Below, in pieces: positions 47,183-58,845 of a stretch of DNA of 64,000 nucleotides; positions within the stretch are counted from its first letter, which is position 1; each line of letters starts with the position of its first letter. The stretch is taken from the NCBI GenBank assembly GCA_037176705.1, contig CM073885.1:161748290-161812289 (forward strand), written 5' to 3'. A program made the position numbers and the translations under genes. This stretch comes from Molossus alvarezi (Eukaryota; Chordata; Mammalia; Chiroptera; Molossidae). The notes under the pieces are model-generated. The model did no database searches and was not told where the DNA came from. It was given only the letters and a program-made list of their open reading frames with translations.

Positions 47183-47442
47183 GCCCTGGCCAGTTTGGCT
47201 CAGCAGTTAGGGCTTCAGCTTGTAGACCAGAGAGACCCAGGTTTAGTTCTCGCTAAAAGCACGTACCTGGGTTGCAGTTTGTTGCCGCCCCAGTTGGGGT
47301 CATGTAGGTGGCAACTAGTCAAAGTGTCTCTCTCACATCGATGTTTTTCTGTCTCTCTTACCCCCCTCCCTCCAGCTCTATCTGAAGATAAATGCAAAAA
47401 TGTCCTCAGGTGAGGATAAAAACAAAAAACAAAGAAACGACC
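47183..47442 (+). repeat. VES SINE
   Basis: GCCCTGGCCAGTTTGGCTCA to GTCCTCAGGTGAGGATAAAA. Target duplication AATAATAAATGTA at 47,170-47,182 and 47,443-47,455. Confidence 0.94.
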
Positions 47443-47850
47443 AATAATAAATGTAAATTCTTATTGAAAATTATCAAAGTGCATCAATAAATAACAAAAA
47501 AAGTTTGAGGGAAAAAGGACTGGAACTGGTAGACAGCTTTAAGAAAGTCATGAAGATATTTGCAGTACTGTGGTTCTCTAAGTGAGCTTGTACAATGTTT
47601 GCCAATAACTACCAAAAAAATTTAAAATTATCACATTAGTTATACAATAACATATGAAGACCTACTAATTAATGAGAAGTCATATGAATTCTTATAGCAA
47701 ACGTGGATAGAAAAATGTATGCCATTTTATGCCTAGTTCAGTTCGTTACCCAATGTAACCTTTAAAAACATTTCTTAATATGTAATCTTTGTGGGGACAA
47801 ACCAAGTATAGGAAAATGTTAGAAAGTTCACCAAAGCCATGCAAACTCAC

Positions 47851-48017
47851 AGGTCTTTAAGTGTAATGCTCTTCATGATTCTGCAGAAGTGCACATTCCA
47901 TATAACCAGATCGTACAAATACTTGAAGGCAAGAAGAATGGCCCCCAAAACGACTCGTTTCCAGTTCGTGGGACAAATGTCTATTTTAGCATACATCACA
48001 AGTCTTTCTATGTAAAT
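47851..48017 (-). CDS. Gene B exon B6, cyclin-box core
   Basis: This 167-base exon encodes IYIERLVMYAKIDICPTNWK, RVVLGAILLAFKYLYDLVIW and NVHFCRIMKSITLKD, ending in CT of a Leu codon. It matches [20 protein letters not shown] and VLGAILLASKVWDD of cyclin Y. The family's SKVWDDQAVWN becomes FKYLYDLVIWN, so the usual WDD acidic pair is reduced to YD. The acceptor is CTTTTGCAG and the donor GTGAGT. The homologous exon of gene A would lie left of the window. Confidence 0.93.
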
Positions 48018-48194
48018 CTGCAAAAGTAAAACACAGGTCTTTGGTTTCAGTTCAGTTTAAAGGCTCTGATGAGATCTGTTAGAAAGGACAGATTTCACCT
48101 GTGTTTGAGTTGATTCTTTTTCTTAGGGTCTACTGAAACTGCTTGGCCAGCCAAAGCCAAAGGCCAAGTCACTGTTGCAAATCACGTATTTCTG

Positions 48195-48259
48195 TTTCTT
48201 TCTTTTTTTTAATCCTTACCTGAGGACATTTTTCCATTTTTGGTTCAGATAGAGAGAGA

Positions 48260-48309
<50 letters not shown>

Positions 48310-48475
48310 TTGATCTGATGATCTGAAAGGGCCACATCGAGTGGTTGCCACCCGCATGACCAAACCAGGGCTGGGAACAAACTGAAACTGAGATAGGTGC
48401 CCTAAGCAGGAACTAAACCCGGGTCTCTCTGGACCACAGGCCGATGCTCTAACCACTGAGCCAAACTGGCCAGGG
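48195..48475 (-). repeat. VES SINE, reverse, with expanded (GA)n
   Basis: Inverted VES ends AATCCTTACCTGAGGACATT and CAAACTGGCCAGGG. Target duplication CGTATTTCTG at 48,185-48,194 and 48,476-48,485. The CT tract of the SINE has expanded to about 24 GA units (48,255-48,304). Confidence 0.94.
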
Positions 48476-49246
48476 CGTATTTCTGATTCTTACATTGCCC
48501 AGGTGAATTTCCAGCACAAGTTTTGGTCACAGGAATGAATGGAAATATTAGCAAAGTACCCTCTAAAGAAATATCATTACCTTTCACTTGTAAAGGGCAG
48601 CATGGATAGGCCCAGTGTGGGTACCTGAGTGCCTACCATGTGCACCGTTTCATGCCTGACTGGTGGTTATATGGTGATTTTACATAAGACTTGAATATTT
48701 ACATCCCTGATAATACAGAGCACGTGTATATCTACTTTACACAGTAACTAGTTCTTTAGCAGCACAAGCAGTAGATAAAATGGGTTGTCAAGAGGGCCCC
48801 CCAGTGGCTGCTGTGTGGTGCAGTGGGACAGGCAGTACAAAGGGCTGTGCTTGAGGCAGGTCTTGACAACTGTCAATTATTCCTGGACTTAGTGCCTTTG
48901 TAAGAGACACACATGCACACAAAGGAAAGTCCTTTTTATATTCCTAGTCCTCACACCCCCAGGATCACTTTATGAAATTTATCTTGTCTTACACAATCTG
49001 AAGCTTAGCCAGTGCTGGTGGTTTCAGGTGGTAACAGAGCTGCCATCTCTGCATCCTGGTCCTCTACACCTGCCAGGAGCTTGTGAGGGTTCATGATTTC
49101 TTTCTCGTGTATTACATGTCTATTCTACAAAGAACTGGGAGAACTTAACAGCTAAGTAAACATTACAGAAGCAAGCTGTGATTTGTTGTTACCACAAAGG
49201 GTGCTTTACAGAAATATATGTATGCCATTTGCCAAAAACAAAAGAA

Positions 49247-49450
49247 GCCCTGGACAGTTTACTCAGTGGTTAGAGCATTAGCCTTTAAACCAAAGAGTCG
49301 TGGCTTCGATTCTGGTCAATGGCATGTACTTGGGTGTTGGTGTGGTCCTGGCCCTGGTCAAGGTCATGTGGGAGGCAACCAGTCGATATCTCTCTCATGT
49401 CAATGTTTCTCTCTCTCTCTCCCACCCTATTTGAAGAAAAATGGGGGTCC
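49247..49450 (+). repeat. VES SINE
   Basis: GCCCTGGACAGTTTACTCAG onward to CCTATTTGAAGAAAAATGG; the 3' end is shortened. Confidence 0.85.
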
Positions 49451-50189
49451 AATTTTAAAGAATATGTTAACTGTCTGAGGTTATCAGATTGATAGCTCAG
49501 ATCTGCCAATGTTCTTCAAACCAAAGGGTATTTTAAAAAACATAATGGTTATTGAACATTATATGATCTTAGTGAAAGCCTGTAACAATCATTTAAAATT
49601 CAGCACTGGCAGATATCCTAAGAATAAACCTCCTTACAAGGTCCAACTTTGTACTTTATGGGACTAGCTAGAGGCACTTATACAACACTGGCAATCTCTC
49701 ACCTTCCTGACACCTTTACTGGCAGACTTGGTATGTGCCATCCTCACTCATTCATGCACTTGCCCTCCTGTGTCAGTGGACCTGAGATTTCCCTTCTCAC
49801 TGAAGCTGACTCCTCTCTCAGTGACATCGATCCCATCCTACTTCTGAAAAACACCTCCCACAATTCCCTCTTTTTGAAGAATCCTCCCTGTCTGCCAGAG
49901 ATTTTCCCCAATGTGTTGACACAGGTCCCTGCCAACCCCAACTCCTAGACTGCTTCCCCACATGTGGCTCACAGTAAATGCCCTGATGCTGCTTCTCATC
50001 TTCCACTGTCTCCTTAACCCACTCTGTCTGGCCCCTGCCACTATCACTCTACTGAACTACTATTACTAAGACCATTGGTGCCTTTGCACATACACACCAG
50101 AGCTCTTCATCCCAACTCCCTTTCCCCAAGCACTTCTTCATGTCATAAAGGGCACTGCCATTTGCCTAGTTGTGGGGCCCAAAGCCTCC

Positions 50190-50790
50190 AATTGAGTTAG
50201 CCTGCTCCAATCTGTTGGCAATTCTTGCTGTCTATACGTATCACTGGTCATCAGACCGCTTTCTATTCTGTTTGTCACTTCTCACCTGGATCACTCTTAT
50301 TGCCTCCTGACATCTCGACCTCCACTCAAACTCCCAGCCACAGTCTATTCTCCCCAAAACACTCAGCATAGCTTCAGTAATCAGGAGCACTTCAGGACCC
50401 TGCTCAATATCTGCCAAATGTTTCCCATCAAACAAAGAAAAATGTAACATCTTCCCATGGCCTGCCAGCTGCAGGGCTCTATAAGATAGGACACTGCCCT
50501 TCTATGTCCTCATGTCCTACATTCTTTCCCTTCTTCCACACTCTGAGCACACTGGCCAAACCTCACTGTTGCTTAAACACACAGAACATGGTCCTAAGAA
50601 CCGTGCACTTGTCCCTTCTGCCTACGATGCCAGAGACCCTCACCCTTCTCAGTTCGGTAGATCAGCATTCAACCTTTTCCTTTTTAAAGAGGCTCTTCCT
50701 GATTGGTTGGTTTAAAGTAGACAGACCCTGTGATCACTTTGTCTCTTTACCCTGCTTCATTCTCTTGGTATTTATACTACCTGAAAAAAT
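50190..50790 (+). repeat. Old L2-like LINE fragment (copy 2 partner)
   Basis: Partner of 1-600 in the second duplicate, with the same L2-like end. The adjacent 49,640-50,170 is similar pyrimidine-rich ancient repeat sequence without coding signal. Confidence 0.45.
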
Positions 50791-50806
50791 CATCTTTTTA
50801 AAAAAG

Positions 50807-51019
50807 ATCTATTTTTCTTTATTGATCTTACAGAGAGAGGAAGGGAGAGGGAAAGAGAGACAGAAACATTGATGAAAGAGAACATGCATTGGCCACCTCC
50901 TGCATGCCACCACCATGAGGATCAGGCCCACAACCTGGGCATGTGCCCTGACCAGGAATCTAACCAGCGACCTCTTGGTGCAGGGTCTACACTCAACCAC
51001 TAAACCACACCAGCTGGGC
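50807..51019 (-). repeat. VES-related SINE, reverse orientation
   Basis: TTTATTGATCTTACAGAGAG to AAACCACACCAGCTGGG. Only in copy 2. Confidence 0.88.
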
Positions 51020-51051
51020 TGAAATATTTATCTCCTTGAAAACACTCATTT

Positions 51052-51284
51052 AGCCCTGACTGGTTTTCTCAGTGGTTAGAGTGTCAACTTGTGGTACAAA
51101 GAGACTCGGGTTTGGCTCCCACTAAGGGCATGTACCTCAGTTGCAGTTTGTCCCCAACTCTGGTTGTTCATGTGGGTGGCAGCCACTTGATCTGTCCCTT
51201 TCATGTCGATGTTTCTCTCTCTCTCCCCCTCCCACTCTATCTGAACAAAAAATAAAAAAATATCCTGGGCTGAGGATAAAAAAA
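51052..51284 (+). repeat. VES SINE
   Basis: AGCCCTGACTGGTTTTCTCA to CCTGGGCTGAGGATAAA. Short direct repeat ACTCATTTA on both sides. Only in copy 2. Confidence 0.9.
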
Positions 51285-52667
51285 ACCTACTCATTTAAAA
51301 ACATATTTCTAACTTTCTTATAGAATATAAGCTCCATAAAAGCAAAAATTTATTCAACTGTGTCTCTCTCCATCCTCAGCACTGAGCTCTGTAAGGACAA
51401 CCAGCATGAAAGCTAGGAGTCCCCAGGATTGGCTGAGAGTGGTGGGGAAACCAGGAGACAATAAAAAGTCAAGATAAGTGAAGTTTGAGAAAGAGAGTGA
51501 GGTCAAAATGCTAAGTGCTGCCAAGAAGTTGCTCATTCCATGAATATCCACAGAATACCTAACTCTTTGTCACTGCTCTATCTTCTATACACTGTTTATT
51601 CATATGCTTTCTATGCACTGGAACAGCGGATCCCAATTCCTTACCTCCAGCTCAGATTCAGGCTGTTCCACACATTCAGATGATTCCTAGAGATGCCACT
51701 CCATTGTCTCCCAGGTGCATCAAGCTTAACTCTTCTACAAAGGACTCCCCCTCTTCCGGCCCAGATACTTTCCTTCCACACTACCAACTCTCCACATGGA
51801 AGCACCCTCCTGCCTTCACCACCACCTGCTAAGCCCTCCTGGTGGCTGGCAGCTCCATGAAAAGCCTGTGTCTGATCCAGTGTCCACCAGGTATCTCTAG
51901 TCAGAAGCACAGTGGCCTCTCCAAAATTTTACCTGAATACTGAAGGAGGAGGCACTGACTTTAGGATTTGTTCCCTCCTGACCATGCAGAACACTTTCCC
52001 CTTTAGGACTGCTGGGGGCAGGACCATTTCTCACTAGAATAGGACTATTTATTCCAAAAGAAAAACTCTTCCCATAGAAATTCTGTATGAATGACACAAA
52101 GGTCCTCACACAGCGTAGCTTAGCAGACAACTCACACAGCCTGTTCAGGAACTACTGGCACTATAATCCTGGACAACATCACAGGCAGGCACAGGAGGAC
52201 AGCAGGGTTGGATTTACACCCATCATTCAAGGAACAGGGAATTCAGGGCTCCGGTTCTCAATCAGGACACTGTCAGAACTACCTGGGGATACAGCCTGGG
52301 ATGCAGCTCAGACCTACACTGAATCAGTCATGGCCCAGGAACAAGAGGTTATTGCGCATCCTGCCCGTCAGCATACCTGGTACATGTGCATGTGTGTGCA
52401 CTGCATGTGCATGTGTCTCCTGAGGGGTTGAGGCAGAAACCAGAACTCTCTCCTGCTGCCTCAAATAGCAGGTGTTTTGTGATGAGAAAAGGAAGGACAT
52501 TTGAAATCATAATGATTATTAACCTGAAATGTGTGTATTTCTCATCCTTGGATAGGTATCTCTAATAAAGTTTGGATGATTTTTTTCAGGAACTTACTTT
52601 TATCTGATAAACAAGACCACACCTTGTGGACAAGACAGAAAGATGCTTCCTGAAAGAACTATCTTAC

Positions 52668-52787
52668 CAAAGTTGCTACTGCAAATTCACCAGTTAGTTG
52701 ATAGGCAGTGAAAAAAGGACGAATGAAATTGTAAATAGATCCGAGATCAGGACAACGATGAAAATATTCCTTTGGATCGGTTTCTCC
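52668..52787 (-). CDS. Gene B exon B5, first cyclin-box helices
   Basis: This 120-base, phase-0 exon gives 40 residues beginning GETDPKEYFHRCPDLGSIYN, then FIRPFFTAYQLTGEFAVATL. It aligns with the YDKHNPEQKQIY...TLFSAAQLTAECAIVTL part of cyclin Y. The acceptor is CTCCTTTCAG and the donor GTAAGA. It has one codon more than A5. By hand alignment it differs from A5 at about 23 bases, of which about 20 change the amino acid. Confidence 0.9.
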
Positions 52788-53483
52788 CTGAAAGGAGAAA
52801 ATGCAATGTAAGTATCCAGTGAAGATAAATACTTAAGTACTTCTATGGTGGCAGTCTTCTACTTGTGCCCATGTGCCCCTGAGAATAATTTTCAATGGGT
52901 GACCTGTGTTTTAGTATTTTAGGTATAAACAATGAGACTTGAAAAAGCAATAGTGATGCAAAACCACCACTCATTAAAGGCAAATACAGGCACAACCTCA
53001 GAAAACTCATATGGAAGTGACTTCCCCCTTCCCTACAGCATCACAGCCACACATCCCTGCAGAGCCTCTGCAGGGGGGAGCGGAACAGTCTGGTTGTTCT
53101 AGTTTTTCAGAATTTAAAGAGTTGTTTAAGTTTCTTCATAGAGGTCTTAACATATCTTAGTTTTATTTACAAATATTTATATAGTTTGATGGTACTGAAA
53201 ATTATCTTTTAAAAAGATATATTTGGGGGGGCATGTTACTCACCTTAGCTCACTAATTATACAAAGCTGCAACTCAGTTCTTACTGACATATTTCATATA
53301 CAACATTTTTTGGTAAAATAATTAGATACAAAAAAAGGTGGAGAAGAACACTTAAAGGAAGAAAAATTTGACTTCAAGCTGGAGGGATTCTTTTCTTCCA
53401 GTAATGAACTTCAAAGCAAATCAGTATGAAATAATCATGACTGTATGAGAGAAAAATCCAACCTCAATAATGCTGACGCTTAC

Positions 53484-53535
53484 TATAAACGGATGTAAGT
53501 GCTCCTCAAAAATGTCCTTGGTTCTGTTTGCATCT
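53484..53535 (-). CDS. Gene B exon B4
   Basis: This 52-base exon encodes DANRTKDIFEEHLHPFI after completing an Arg codon. It corresponds to the DIFDENLHPL segment of cyclin Y, and B keeps the ancestral LHP where gene A has LYP. The acceptor is TTTTGTAG and the donor GTAAGC. It is three bases shorter than exon A4 (2731-2785), an in-frame difference. Confidence 0.88.
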
Positions 53536-54470
53536 CTACAAAATAAGAACATGTATTTAAAAAATAAATCCAGGACTTGATACTACTAACTTAGTAACAG
53601 AGCAGACAGAGGAATGGAGGCAGAAGCTTAACCTTGAACACAGTACTACACATTCTCAGATTCTGTAAGAATTTTCTGGCCTCTTTTCATTCAGCACATG
53701 AAATTATGAGAAATCTTTTCTACAATGACCAGCCAGAGTTACTTTTATAAGCACTGACCCTCCCTGATAGGCAATGCGGGTCAAACAAATCTATTTCCAA
53801 CCCCTGAGCTCACACTGGAATACAGCAGAACACTGATGAGGCAGCAGTGCTGGGCAATCATGCAGGTGAGTATGAGATTCATGTTTTCCCTTTTATTTGT
53901 TTCTTATATTATAACCTTAGTATGTATTTCTTCTTCTCTCTTTTAAAAGTTTGAATTAAAAACTTGTCCTTTTAAAAGTGAACAGTATACTTGAAATAAA
54001 TTTTACTTCTTTTAGAAAGAAGAAGAAGGAGAGAGAGATGGAGACAGAAATAGAGAGACAAAAAGAGAGAGAAACATTAGGGATCGAGCTGAAATCCAGG
54101 TATCAAACCCTCAACCTTTTCCTATTAGGACAATGTTTAAACCCACTGAGTGTACAGGCTGGGCAAGCAGCCCTTTATTTGTTTGAAGTGTACCACACTA
54201 ATACAAACACACTCTGCTCATTTACACAGTGGTTCTCCAAGTCTGTTTTGCAGGCCTCTGGGGTTCCCCTAAACCACTTTCAGGAGACACACGATGTCAA
54301 AACTGTTTTTATAGAAATATCAAGGCATTGCCTGCTTTCACATTGACATTGGCAATAACTGCATAAAAGCAAAAGCCAGTAAAATGGCCTCTGAGATGAC
54401 TCAATCAGGGGTACCACACTGTACATGTAGTCATTCTATTCTTAACTGTCACATTATTGAAAAATGTTCT

Positions 54471-54722
54471 GCCCTGGCCTGTTTGGTTCAGTGGCTAGAG
54501 TGTTGGCCCATGAAGCAGAGAGTTTTGGGTTAGGTTCCTGCTAAGGGCATGTACCTCGGTTGCAGTTTGTCCCCAGCCCCAGTTGGGGTCGTGTGGGTGG
54601 CAGCCACTCAATGTTTCTCTCTCACATCAATGTTTCTCTCTCTTTCTTCCTCTCTCCTTCCTGCTGTATCTGAAGATAAATGCAAAAGTGTCCTCGGGTG
54701 AGGATTAAAAAAAAAGGAAAAG
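54471..54722 (+). repeat. VES SINE in gene B intron
   Basis: GCCCTGGCCTGTTTGGTTCA to CCTCGGGTGAGGATTAAA. Target duplication AAAAATGTTCT / AAAAATATTCT. The empty site in copy 1 reads GAAAAATGTTCTGTTCTAC near 3865. Confidence 0.94.
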
Positions 54723-55654
54723 AAAAATATTCTGCTCTACTTAATAACATCTATGATAAAGTAGTAACATTGATTAATGATGTTATCACTGATTCTTTTT
54801 ATATTCTGATAAGTGGAAAGCATGCATTAAGCGCTTCTGCATACTGAAACATGGCTGTGTTGAGGAAAAGCACTTGTGACTTAGCTGTGAGCTGAACAAA
54901 TTATGTTTTTGATAGAATAACATCTCTGTGTGAGAGTACAACTGTCATTCTCCCAAAACTGAAAAGTGACCCTGTCACTCCAAGGAAAATACCATGTATA
55001 TTTGTTGCCAATGATGCAATTCAAGTGAACATACTACAAATCAAGATGGGGAAAACATGTAGCATTTTGTAAGCTTGACAGCTTTTCAATAGTTAAAGGC
55101 TTTTTTGATAAGACTGGTGGTGATATGATACTAACAAAAGTGAGTCTGAACACTGTATAAAGAAATGTGAACCAATACTTTCCAAACAACAAATGCATAA
55201 CATTATTATAAATAATATTAACATTATTATTATTTACAAGTAAATAGACTCATTCAGCAGATGAGGTAGATACATGAGCAGTAATTTAACACAGACCTAA
55301 CTATAATTTCAGGGATATGATTTAAAATTCCACTGGAACTAATTTAAGAAACCAGTACTTGTGGACTTTTGCTACAGTATCAAAGAATGTGCACAATATT
55401 CTGAAGGCTTTAAAAATACACCCTTTTCTAGCCTTCGGGGTACTTGAGGCAGGGTCTTCTCTATATTGTTTTTTTTAAATCAAATTATTGAGATGACTGA
55501 AATATTACAAATAATTAAGGACAGGCTGTACATGAGAACCAGTTGTCTTCTATTAAACCAGACACAAAGAGATTTGTAGAAACATAAATAGATAACACAA
55601 TTTCAGCTAAACTATTTTGTTATTGAAAAAAATTAAATTGTATAAAAAATGATG

Positions 55655-55888
55655 TAGCCCTGGTTGGTTTGGTTCAGAGGTTAGAGCATGAGCCCTTGGT
55701 CCAAAGACCTGTGGGTTCAATTCTGGTCAGGGGCATGTGCCTGGATACCTGGCCCTGGTTGGAGTCATGTGGGAGGCAACCAATCAATGTGTCTCTACAC
55801 GGATGTTTCTCTCTCTCTCTCTCTCTCCCTCTCACTTTCTATCAGAAGATAAATAGGAAAATGTTCTCAAGTGAGGACTAAAAAAAGA
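55655..55888 (+). repeat. VES SINE in gene B intron
   Basis: AGCCCTGGTTGGTTTGGTTC to TTCTCAAGTGAGGACTAAA. No counterpart in copy 1 near 4790. Confidence 0.92.
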
Positions 55889-55914
55889 AAAATTTATGTA
55901 AATACTATGGTGTT

Positions 55915-56110
55915 TAATCAAAGGTGATTTTTGTCCCCTGGGAATCATTTGGCCATGGTTGGAGAGTTTTTGCTGTCACCACATGGTGTGGAAAGAGGGT
56001 GCTTTTGGCATCTAGTGAGTAGAGGCCAGGGAGGCTGCTAAACGTCCTATTACTACAAGGCCATATGCCACAACAAAAAATTAGCTCAAAATTTCAACAG
56101 CGCTATGAAA
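55915..56110 (+). repeat. MER20-like hAT fossil (copy 2 partner)
   Basis: Same element as at 4800-5000, with GGCATCTAGTGAGTAGAGGC and GAGGCTGCTAAACGTCCTA. Confidence 0.6.
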
Positions 56111-56368
56111 ATACATGTTCCAAGATACAAGGACTTATTGTTTAGTTCTCAATTTTAATTTCTAATACAGAAAACATCAGTACAGCTCACATAAACAAAT
56201 ATGCTTTGAGATCTTCAATAACTTTTAAAAAACCAATGATTTACTTCAATAATGTAGTAAAAGCACTCTATGGCTTACTCCAATAATGTCTGTAGTTATT
56301 GCCTAACACTAAACTTTGTATCTTGTATGTTGATTAGATAGAATAAGAAGAAAGGTTTTAAAGCTCAC

Positions 56369-56404
56369 CTGTTCTTAATGTGATAATATATCGCAAATAC
56401 CAGG
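56369..56404 (-). CDS. Gene B exon B3, start of cyclin fold
   Basis: This 36-base micro-exon encodes LVFAIYYHIKNR. It matches the nearly invariant AIYYHIKNRD stretch of cyclin Y. The acceptor CTTTCCATAG has a long pyrimidine run and the donor is GTGAGC. The gene A homologue at 5260-5295 reads LAIAIYYHIKNR. Confidence 0.9.
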
Positions 56405-57244
56405 CTATGGAAAGAAAAAAAAAATGTTAACAATTGATTTTATGTGAGGTCTGAAGACGTGTCTGAAAAGGGGTAGTGGTGGGGGAAGACCTGCCCAGCT
56501 GCCCAGTGGCCATGGAATCCTCACTCAGAACAGCACATGGGCACTTTTCACCTTGTTGGAGTTCTTTGCCTTTTAGCAATATGAGGAAAACCAAAATACT
56601 ACGGAATGTGCTGTCAGAAAACATGTTTGGATGATTATTATAATACACGTTATTACACATCTCCCCTGTCATTTGCCTTCTACCCACAAAACCTTTCCTC
56701 CTAAACAAGTCACATCTATCTGTACACATGCTTAAACTTAAGTCACACAGTAGCTTTTCCACCTACCTACCCATTTTCTATCTTTTCCCTGATGGTAAAT
56801 AAAATGCTCCACACCAAATAAAGTCATTTAAGATCACTTTTACATAATTATGAGAAAATGTAATGGCAGATATAAAATCCTATAAAATCAATAGGTCTAA
56901 ATCTACTAAAATAAGCAGTGCTAACCAGGCAGCATAATAGGACACAGTGTAATATTAATAACATTTATTTCCAAATTAGTTCAAAACAGCTTTAATGACC
57001 AGGTGTATGTCCTCAGCTACAGTGTAAGTTACCGTGTTCCTAAGGTATTCACAGACTCTCTGCAACAGGAAACCAAGGAGTGCTGTAGGTTAAGTGATAT
57101 GCTTTTCCTCTTTGCCCCCAGTGTCTAAAATGAAGCTCAAAATAATTGAGGGAAAGCAAATCTAAATTTTCTAACTCAGACTACAGAAGAGTAGCACTTG
57201 TAATAGGGCCCGTAACATTGTTAGCATTAAAAATACTAACTTCT

Positions 57245-57487
57245 GCCCTGTCCAGTTTGGGTCAGTGGTTAGAGCATCAGCCCGTGGACTGGAGAGTCCC
57301 AGGTTCGGTTCTCACTAGGAGTGTATGCCTTGGTTGCAGTTTGTCCCTGGCCCCTGTTGGGGTCGTGTGGGTGGCAAACACTTGATGTGTCTCTCTCACG
57401 TTGATGTTTCTCTCTTTCTCTTCTCCCTCTCTTCTTCCCACTCTATCTGAAGATACATGCAAAAATGTCCTCGAGTGAGGATTAAAA
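57245..57487 (+). repeat. VES SINE in gene B intron
   Basis: GCCCTGTCCAGTTTGGGTCA to GTCCTCGAGTGAGGATTAAA. A 16-base target duplication AAAAATACTAACTTCT lies at 57,229-57,244 and 57,488-57,503. Copy 1 has the empty site near 6105. Confidence 0.95.
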
Positions 57488-58598
57488 AAAAATACTAACT
57501 TCTATAGCACTTCAAACAGTTTCATCTTATTGATTATAAAATCACAGAATTTGAAGCATGTAAGTTGAAAAGAACCAGTGAACTTGTGATGACATTTAAG
57601 CCAACAAACCATTTCACAGATGAGGTGACCAGGGCTTGAAACCGACTTGCTCAAGGCCGCCAAGCAGTGAGTTTACTTTCTCCTACGCTCTCACCAGGCT
57701 GCATGGTGCCCAAGCTCAGCTGGACATGTGATTGTCAGAAAAGCTTTAAAAACAGCCTTGCTTGAACTGACACTAGGTGTGACTTGGATGGTTTTTAAAG
57801 CTTCCCAGGTGACTGCAATGTGCAGCAAGTTTGAGAACACATGAATTAGGGTTAAAATCAGAATCACGCTGAATGCTCTTCTCCATTTCATAATGCCTGC
57901 CATCCTTCCTCAGCTTATCAAAACTCCTGTGAGACTGAGAGAATGTGTCAGGGGAGGAGAAATGAAATGCCTGTGTTTAGAAACATAGATTTTGAAAAAA
58001 GTGGCATCAGTGATAACAAAATTTAATACATCTATAACATTAAAACCTTAGTTGAACAAATTTTATTTACAAATAAATTAGCTTGAAAGCTATTTCCTTA
58101 AGCCTGGTTTGAGGAGAATTGAATTTCTATATAAAAATAGTGCAGGAAAAAAACATGTATGATCCAGGAAACCTGACAAATTCAATTAAACCTAAAGGCA
58201 GATGCACTCTGGTGCCAGCAGGGGACAAGCTGTTCCTTCTTCCAGGAAAAGCTTCCAGAGGAGCACACATGGTTAGAGGTCTAGATCCCATAAAGAAATA
58301 CTTTTTCTAAAAACATTCAATAAAATGCACCTACTTTCATTGTTCAGCAATGTCTCAACTACAGTAATGCAGCAAGTAAATATAAATACTTTTGGGGGGA
58401 TGTTTAACTTGCTTACTGGTGTTCCTTTTTTCCATCCACTCTAGGATTATAATGGAAGCTAAAATCACTATATACTTGACAGCAGTTTCTCACCATGATC
58501 ACTGAAAAGGACAATTAAATGACTGAAATTACATAGGGCAGGATGCCTGTAGCATAAGGGATCTGTTGCTGAGCCCTGGGCAACCTATTTGTACTCAC

Positions 58599-58686
58599 CA
58601 ATGCACGGTGATCCTAACATTAGGCTCAGATATTGTGCTCTCATCTAAAAAGATGGTTGAGCACGAGCTGTGCTTTCCACAGAGAC
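58599..58686 (-). CDS. Gene B exon B2, KHSSCSTIF motif exon
   Basis: This 88-base exon encodes LCGKHSSCSTIFLDESTISE and a further PNVRITVHC. The SSCSTIFLD core matches the segment just before the cyclin fold in cyclin Y, which in CCNY contains one of two reported 14-3-3-binding serines. The acceptor is CCTCCAG and the donor GTGAGT. It starts with two bases and ends with TG, completed to Cys by exon B3. Its homologue in gene A (9027-9117) has one extra codon. Confidence 0.9.
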
Positions 58687-58802
58687 CTGGAGGCACCTGA
58701 AGAGGAAGGGAAATGCGATAAAATATCACAGTTAGTTAAACCTATAAAAGTGTTTTTTCTTGGTTAAAATGTCAAATAATTAAACATTCCATTTTTTTCT
58801 TG

Positions 58803-58845
58803 CCCTGCCCGGTTGGGCTCAATGGTAGGGTTAGGGTTAGGGTCT
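58803..58845 (+). repeat. Truncated VES head with telomere-like TAGGG repeats
   Basis: GCCCTGCCCGGTTGGGCTCA is followed at 58,826-58,842 by TAGGGTTAGGGTTAGGG, about three telomeric units, and then by unrelated sequence. Confidence 0.75.
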
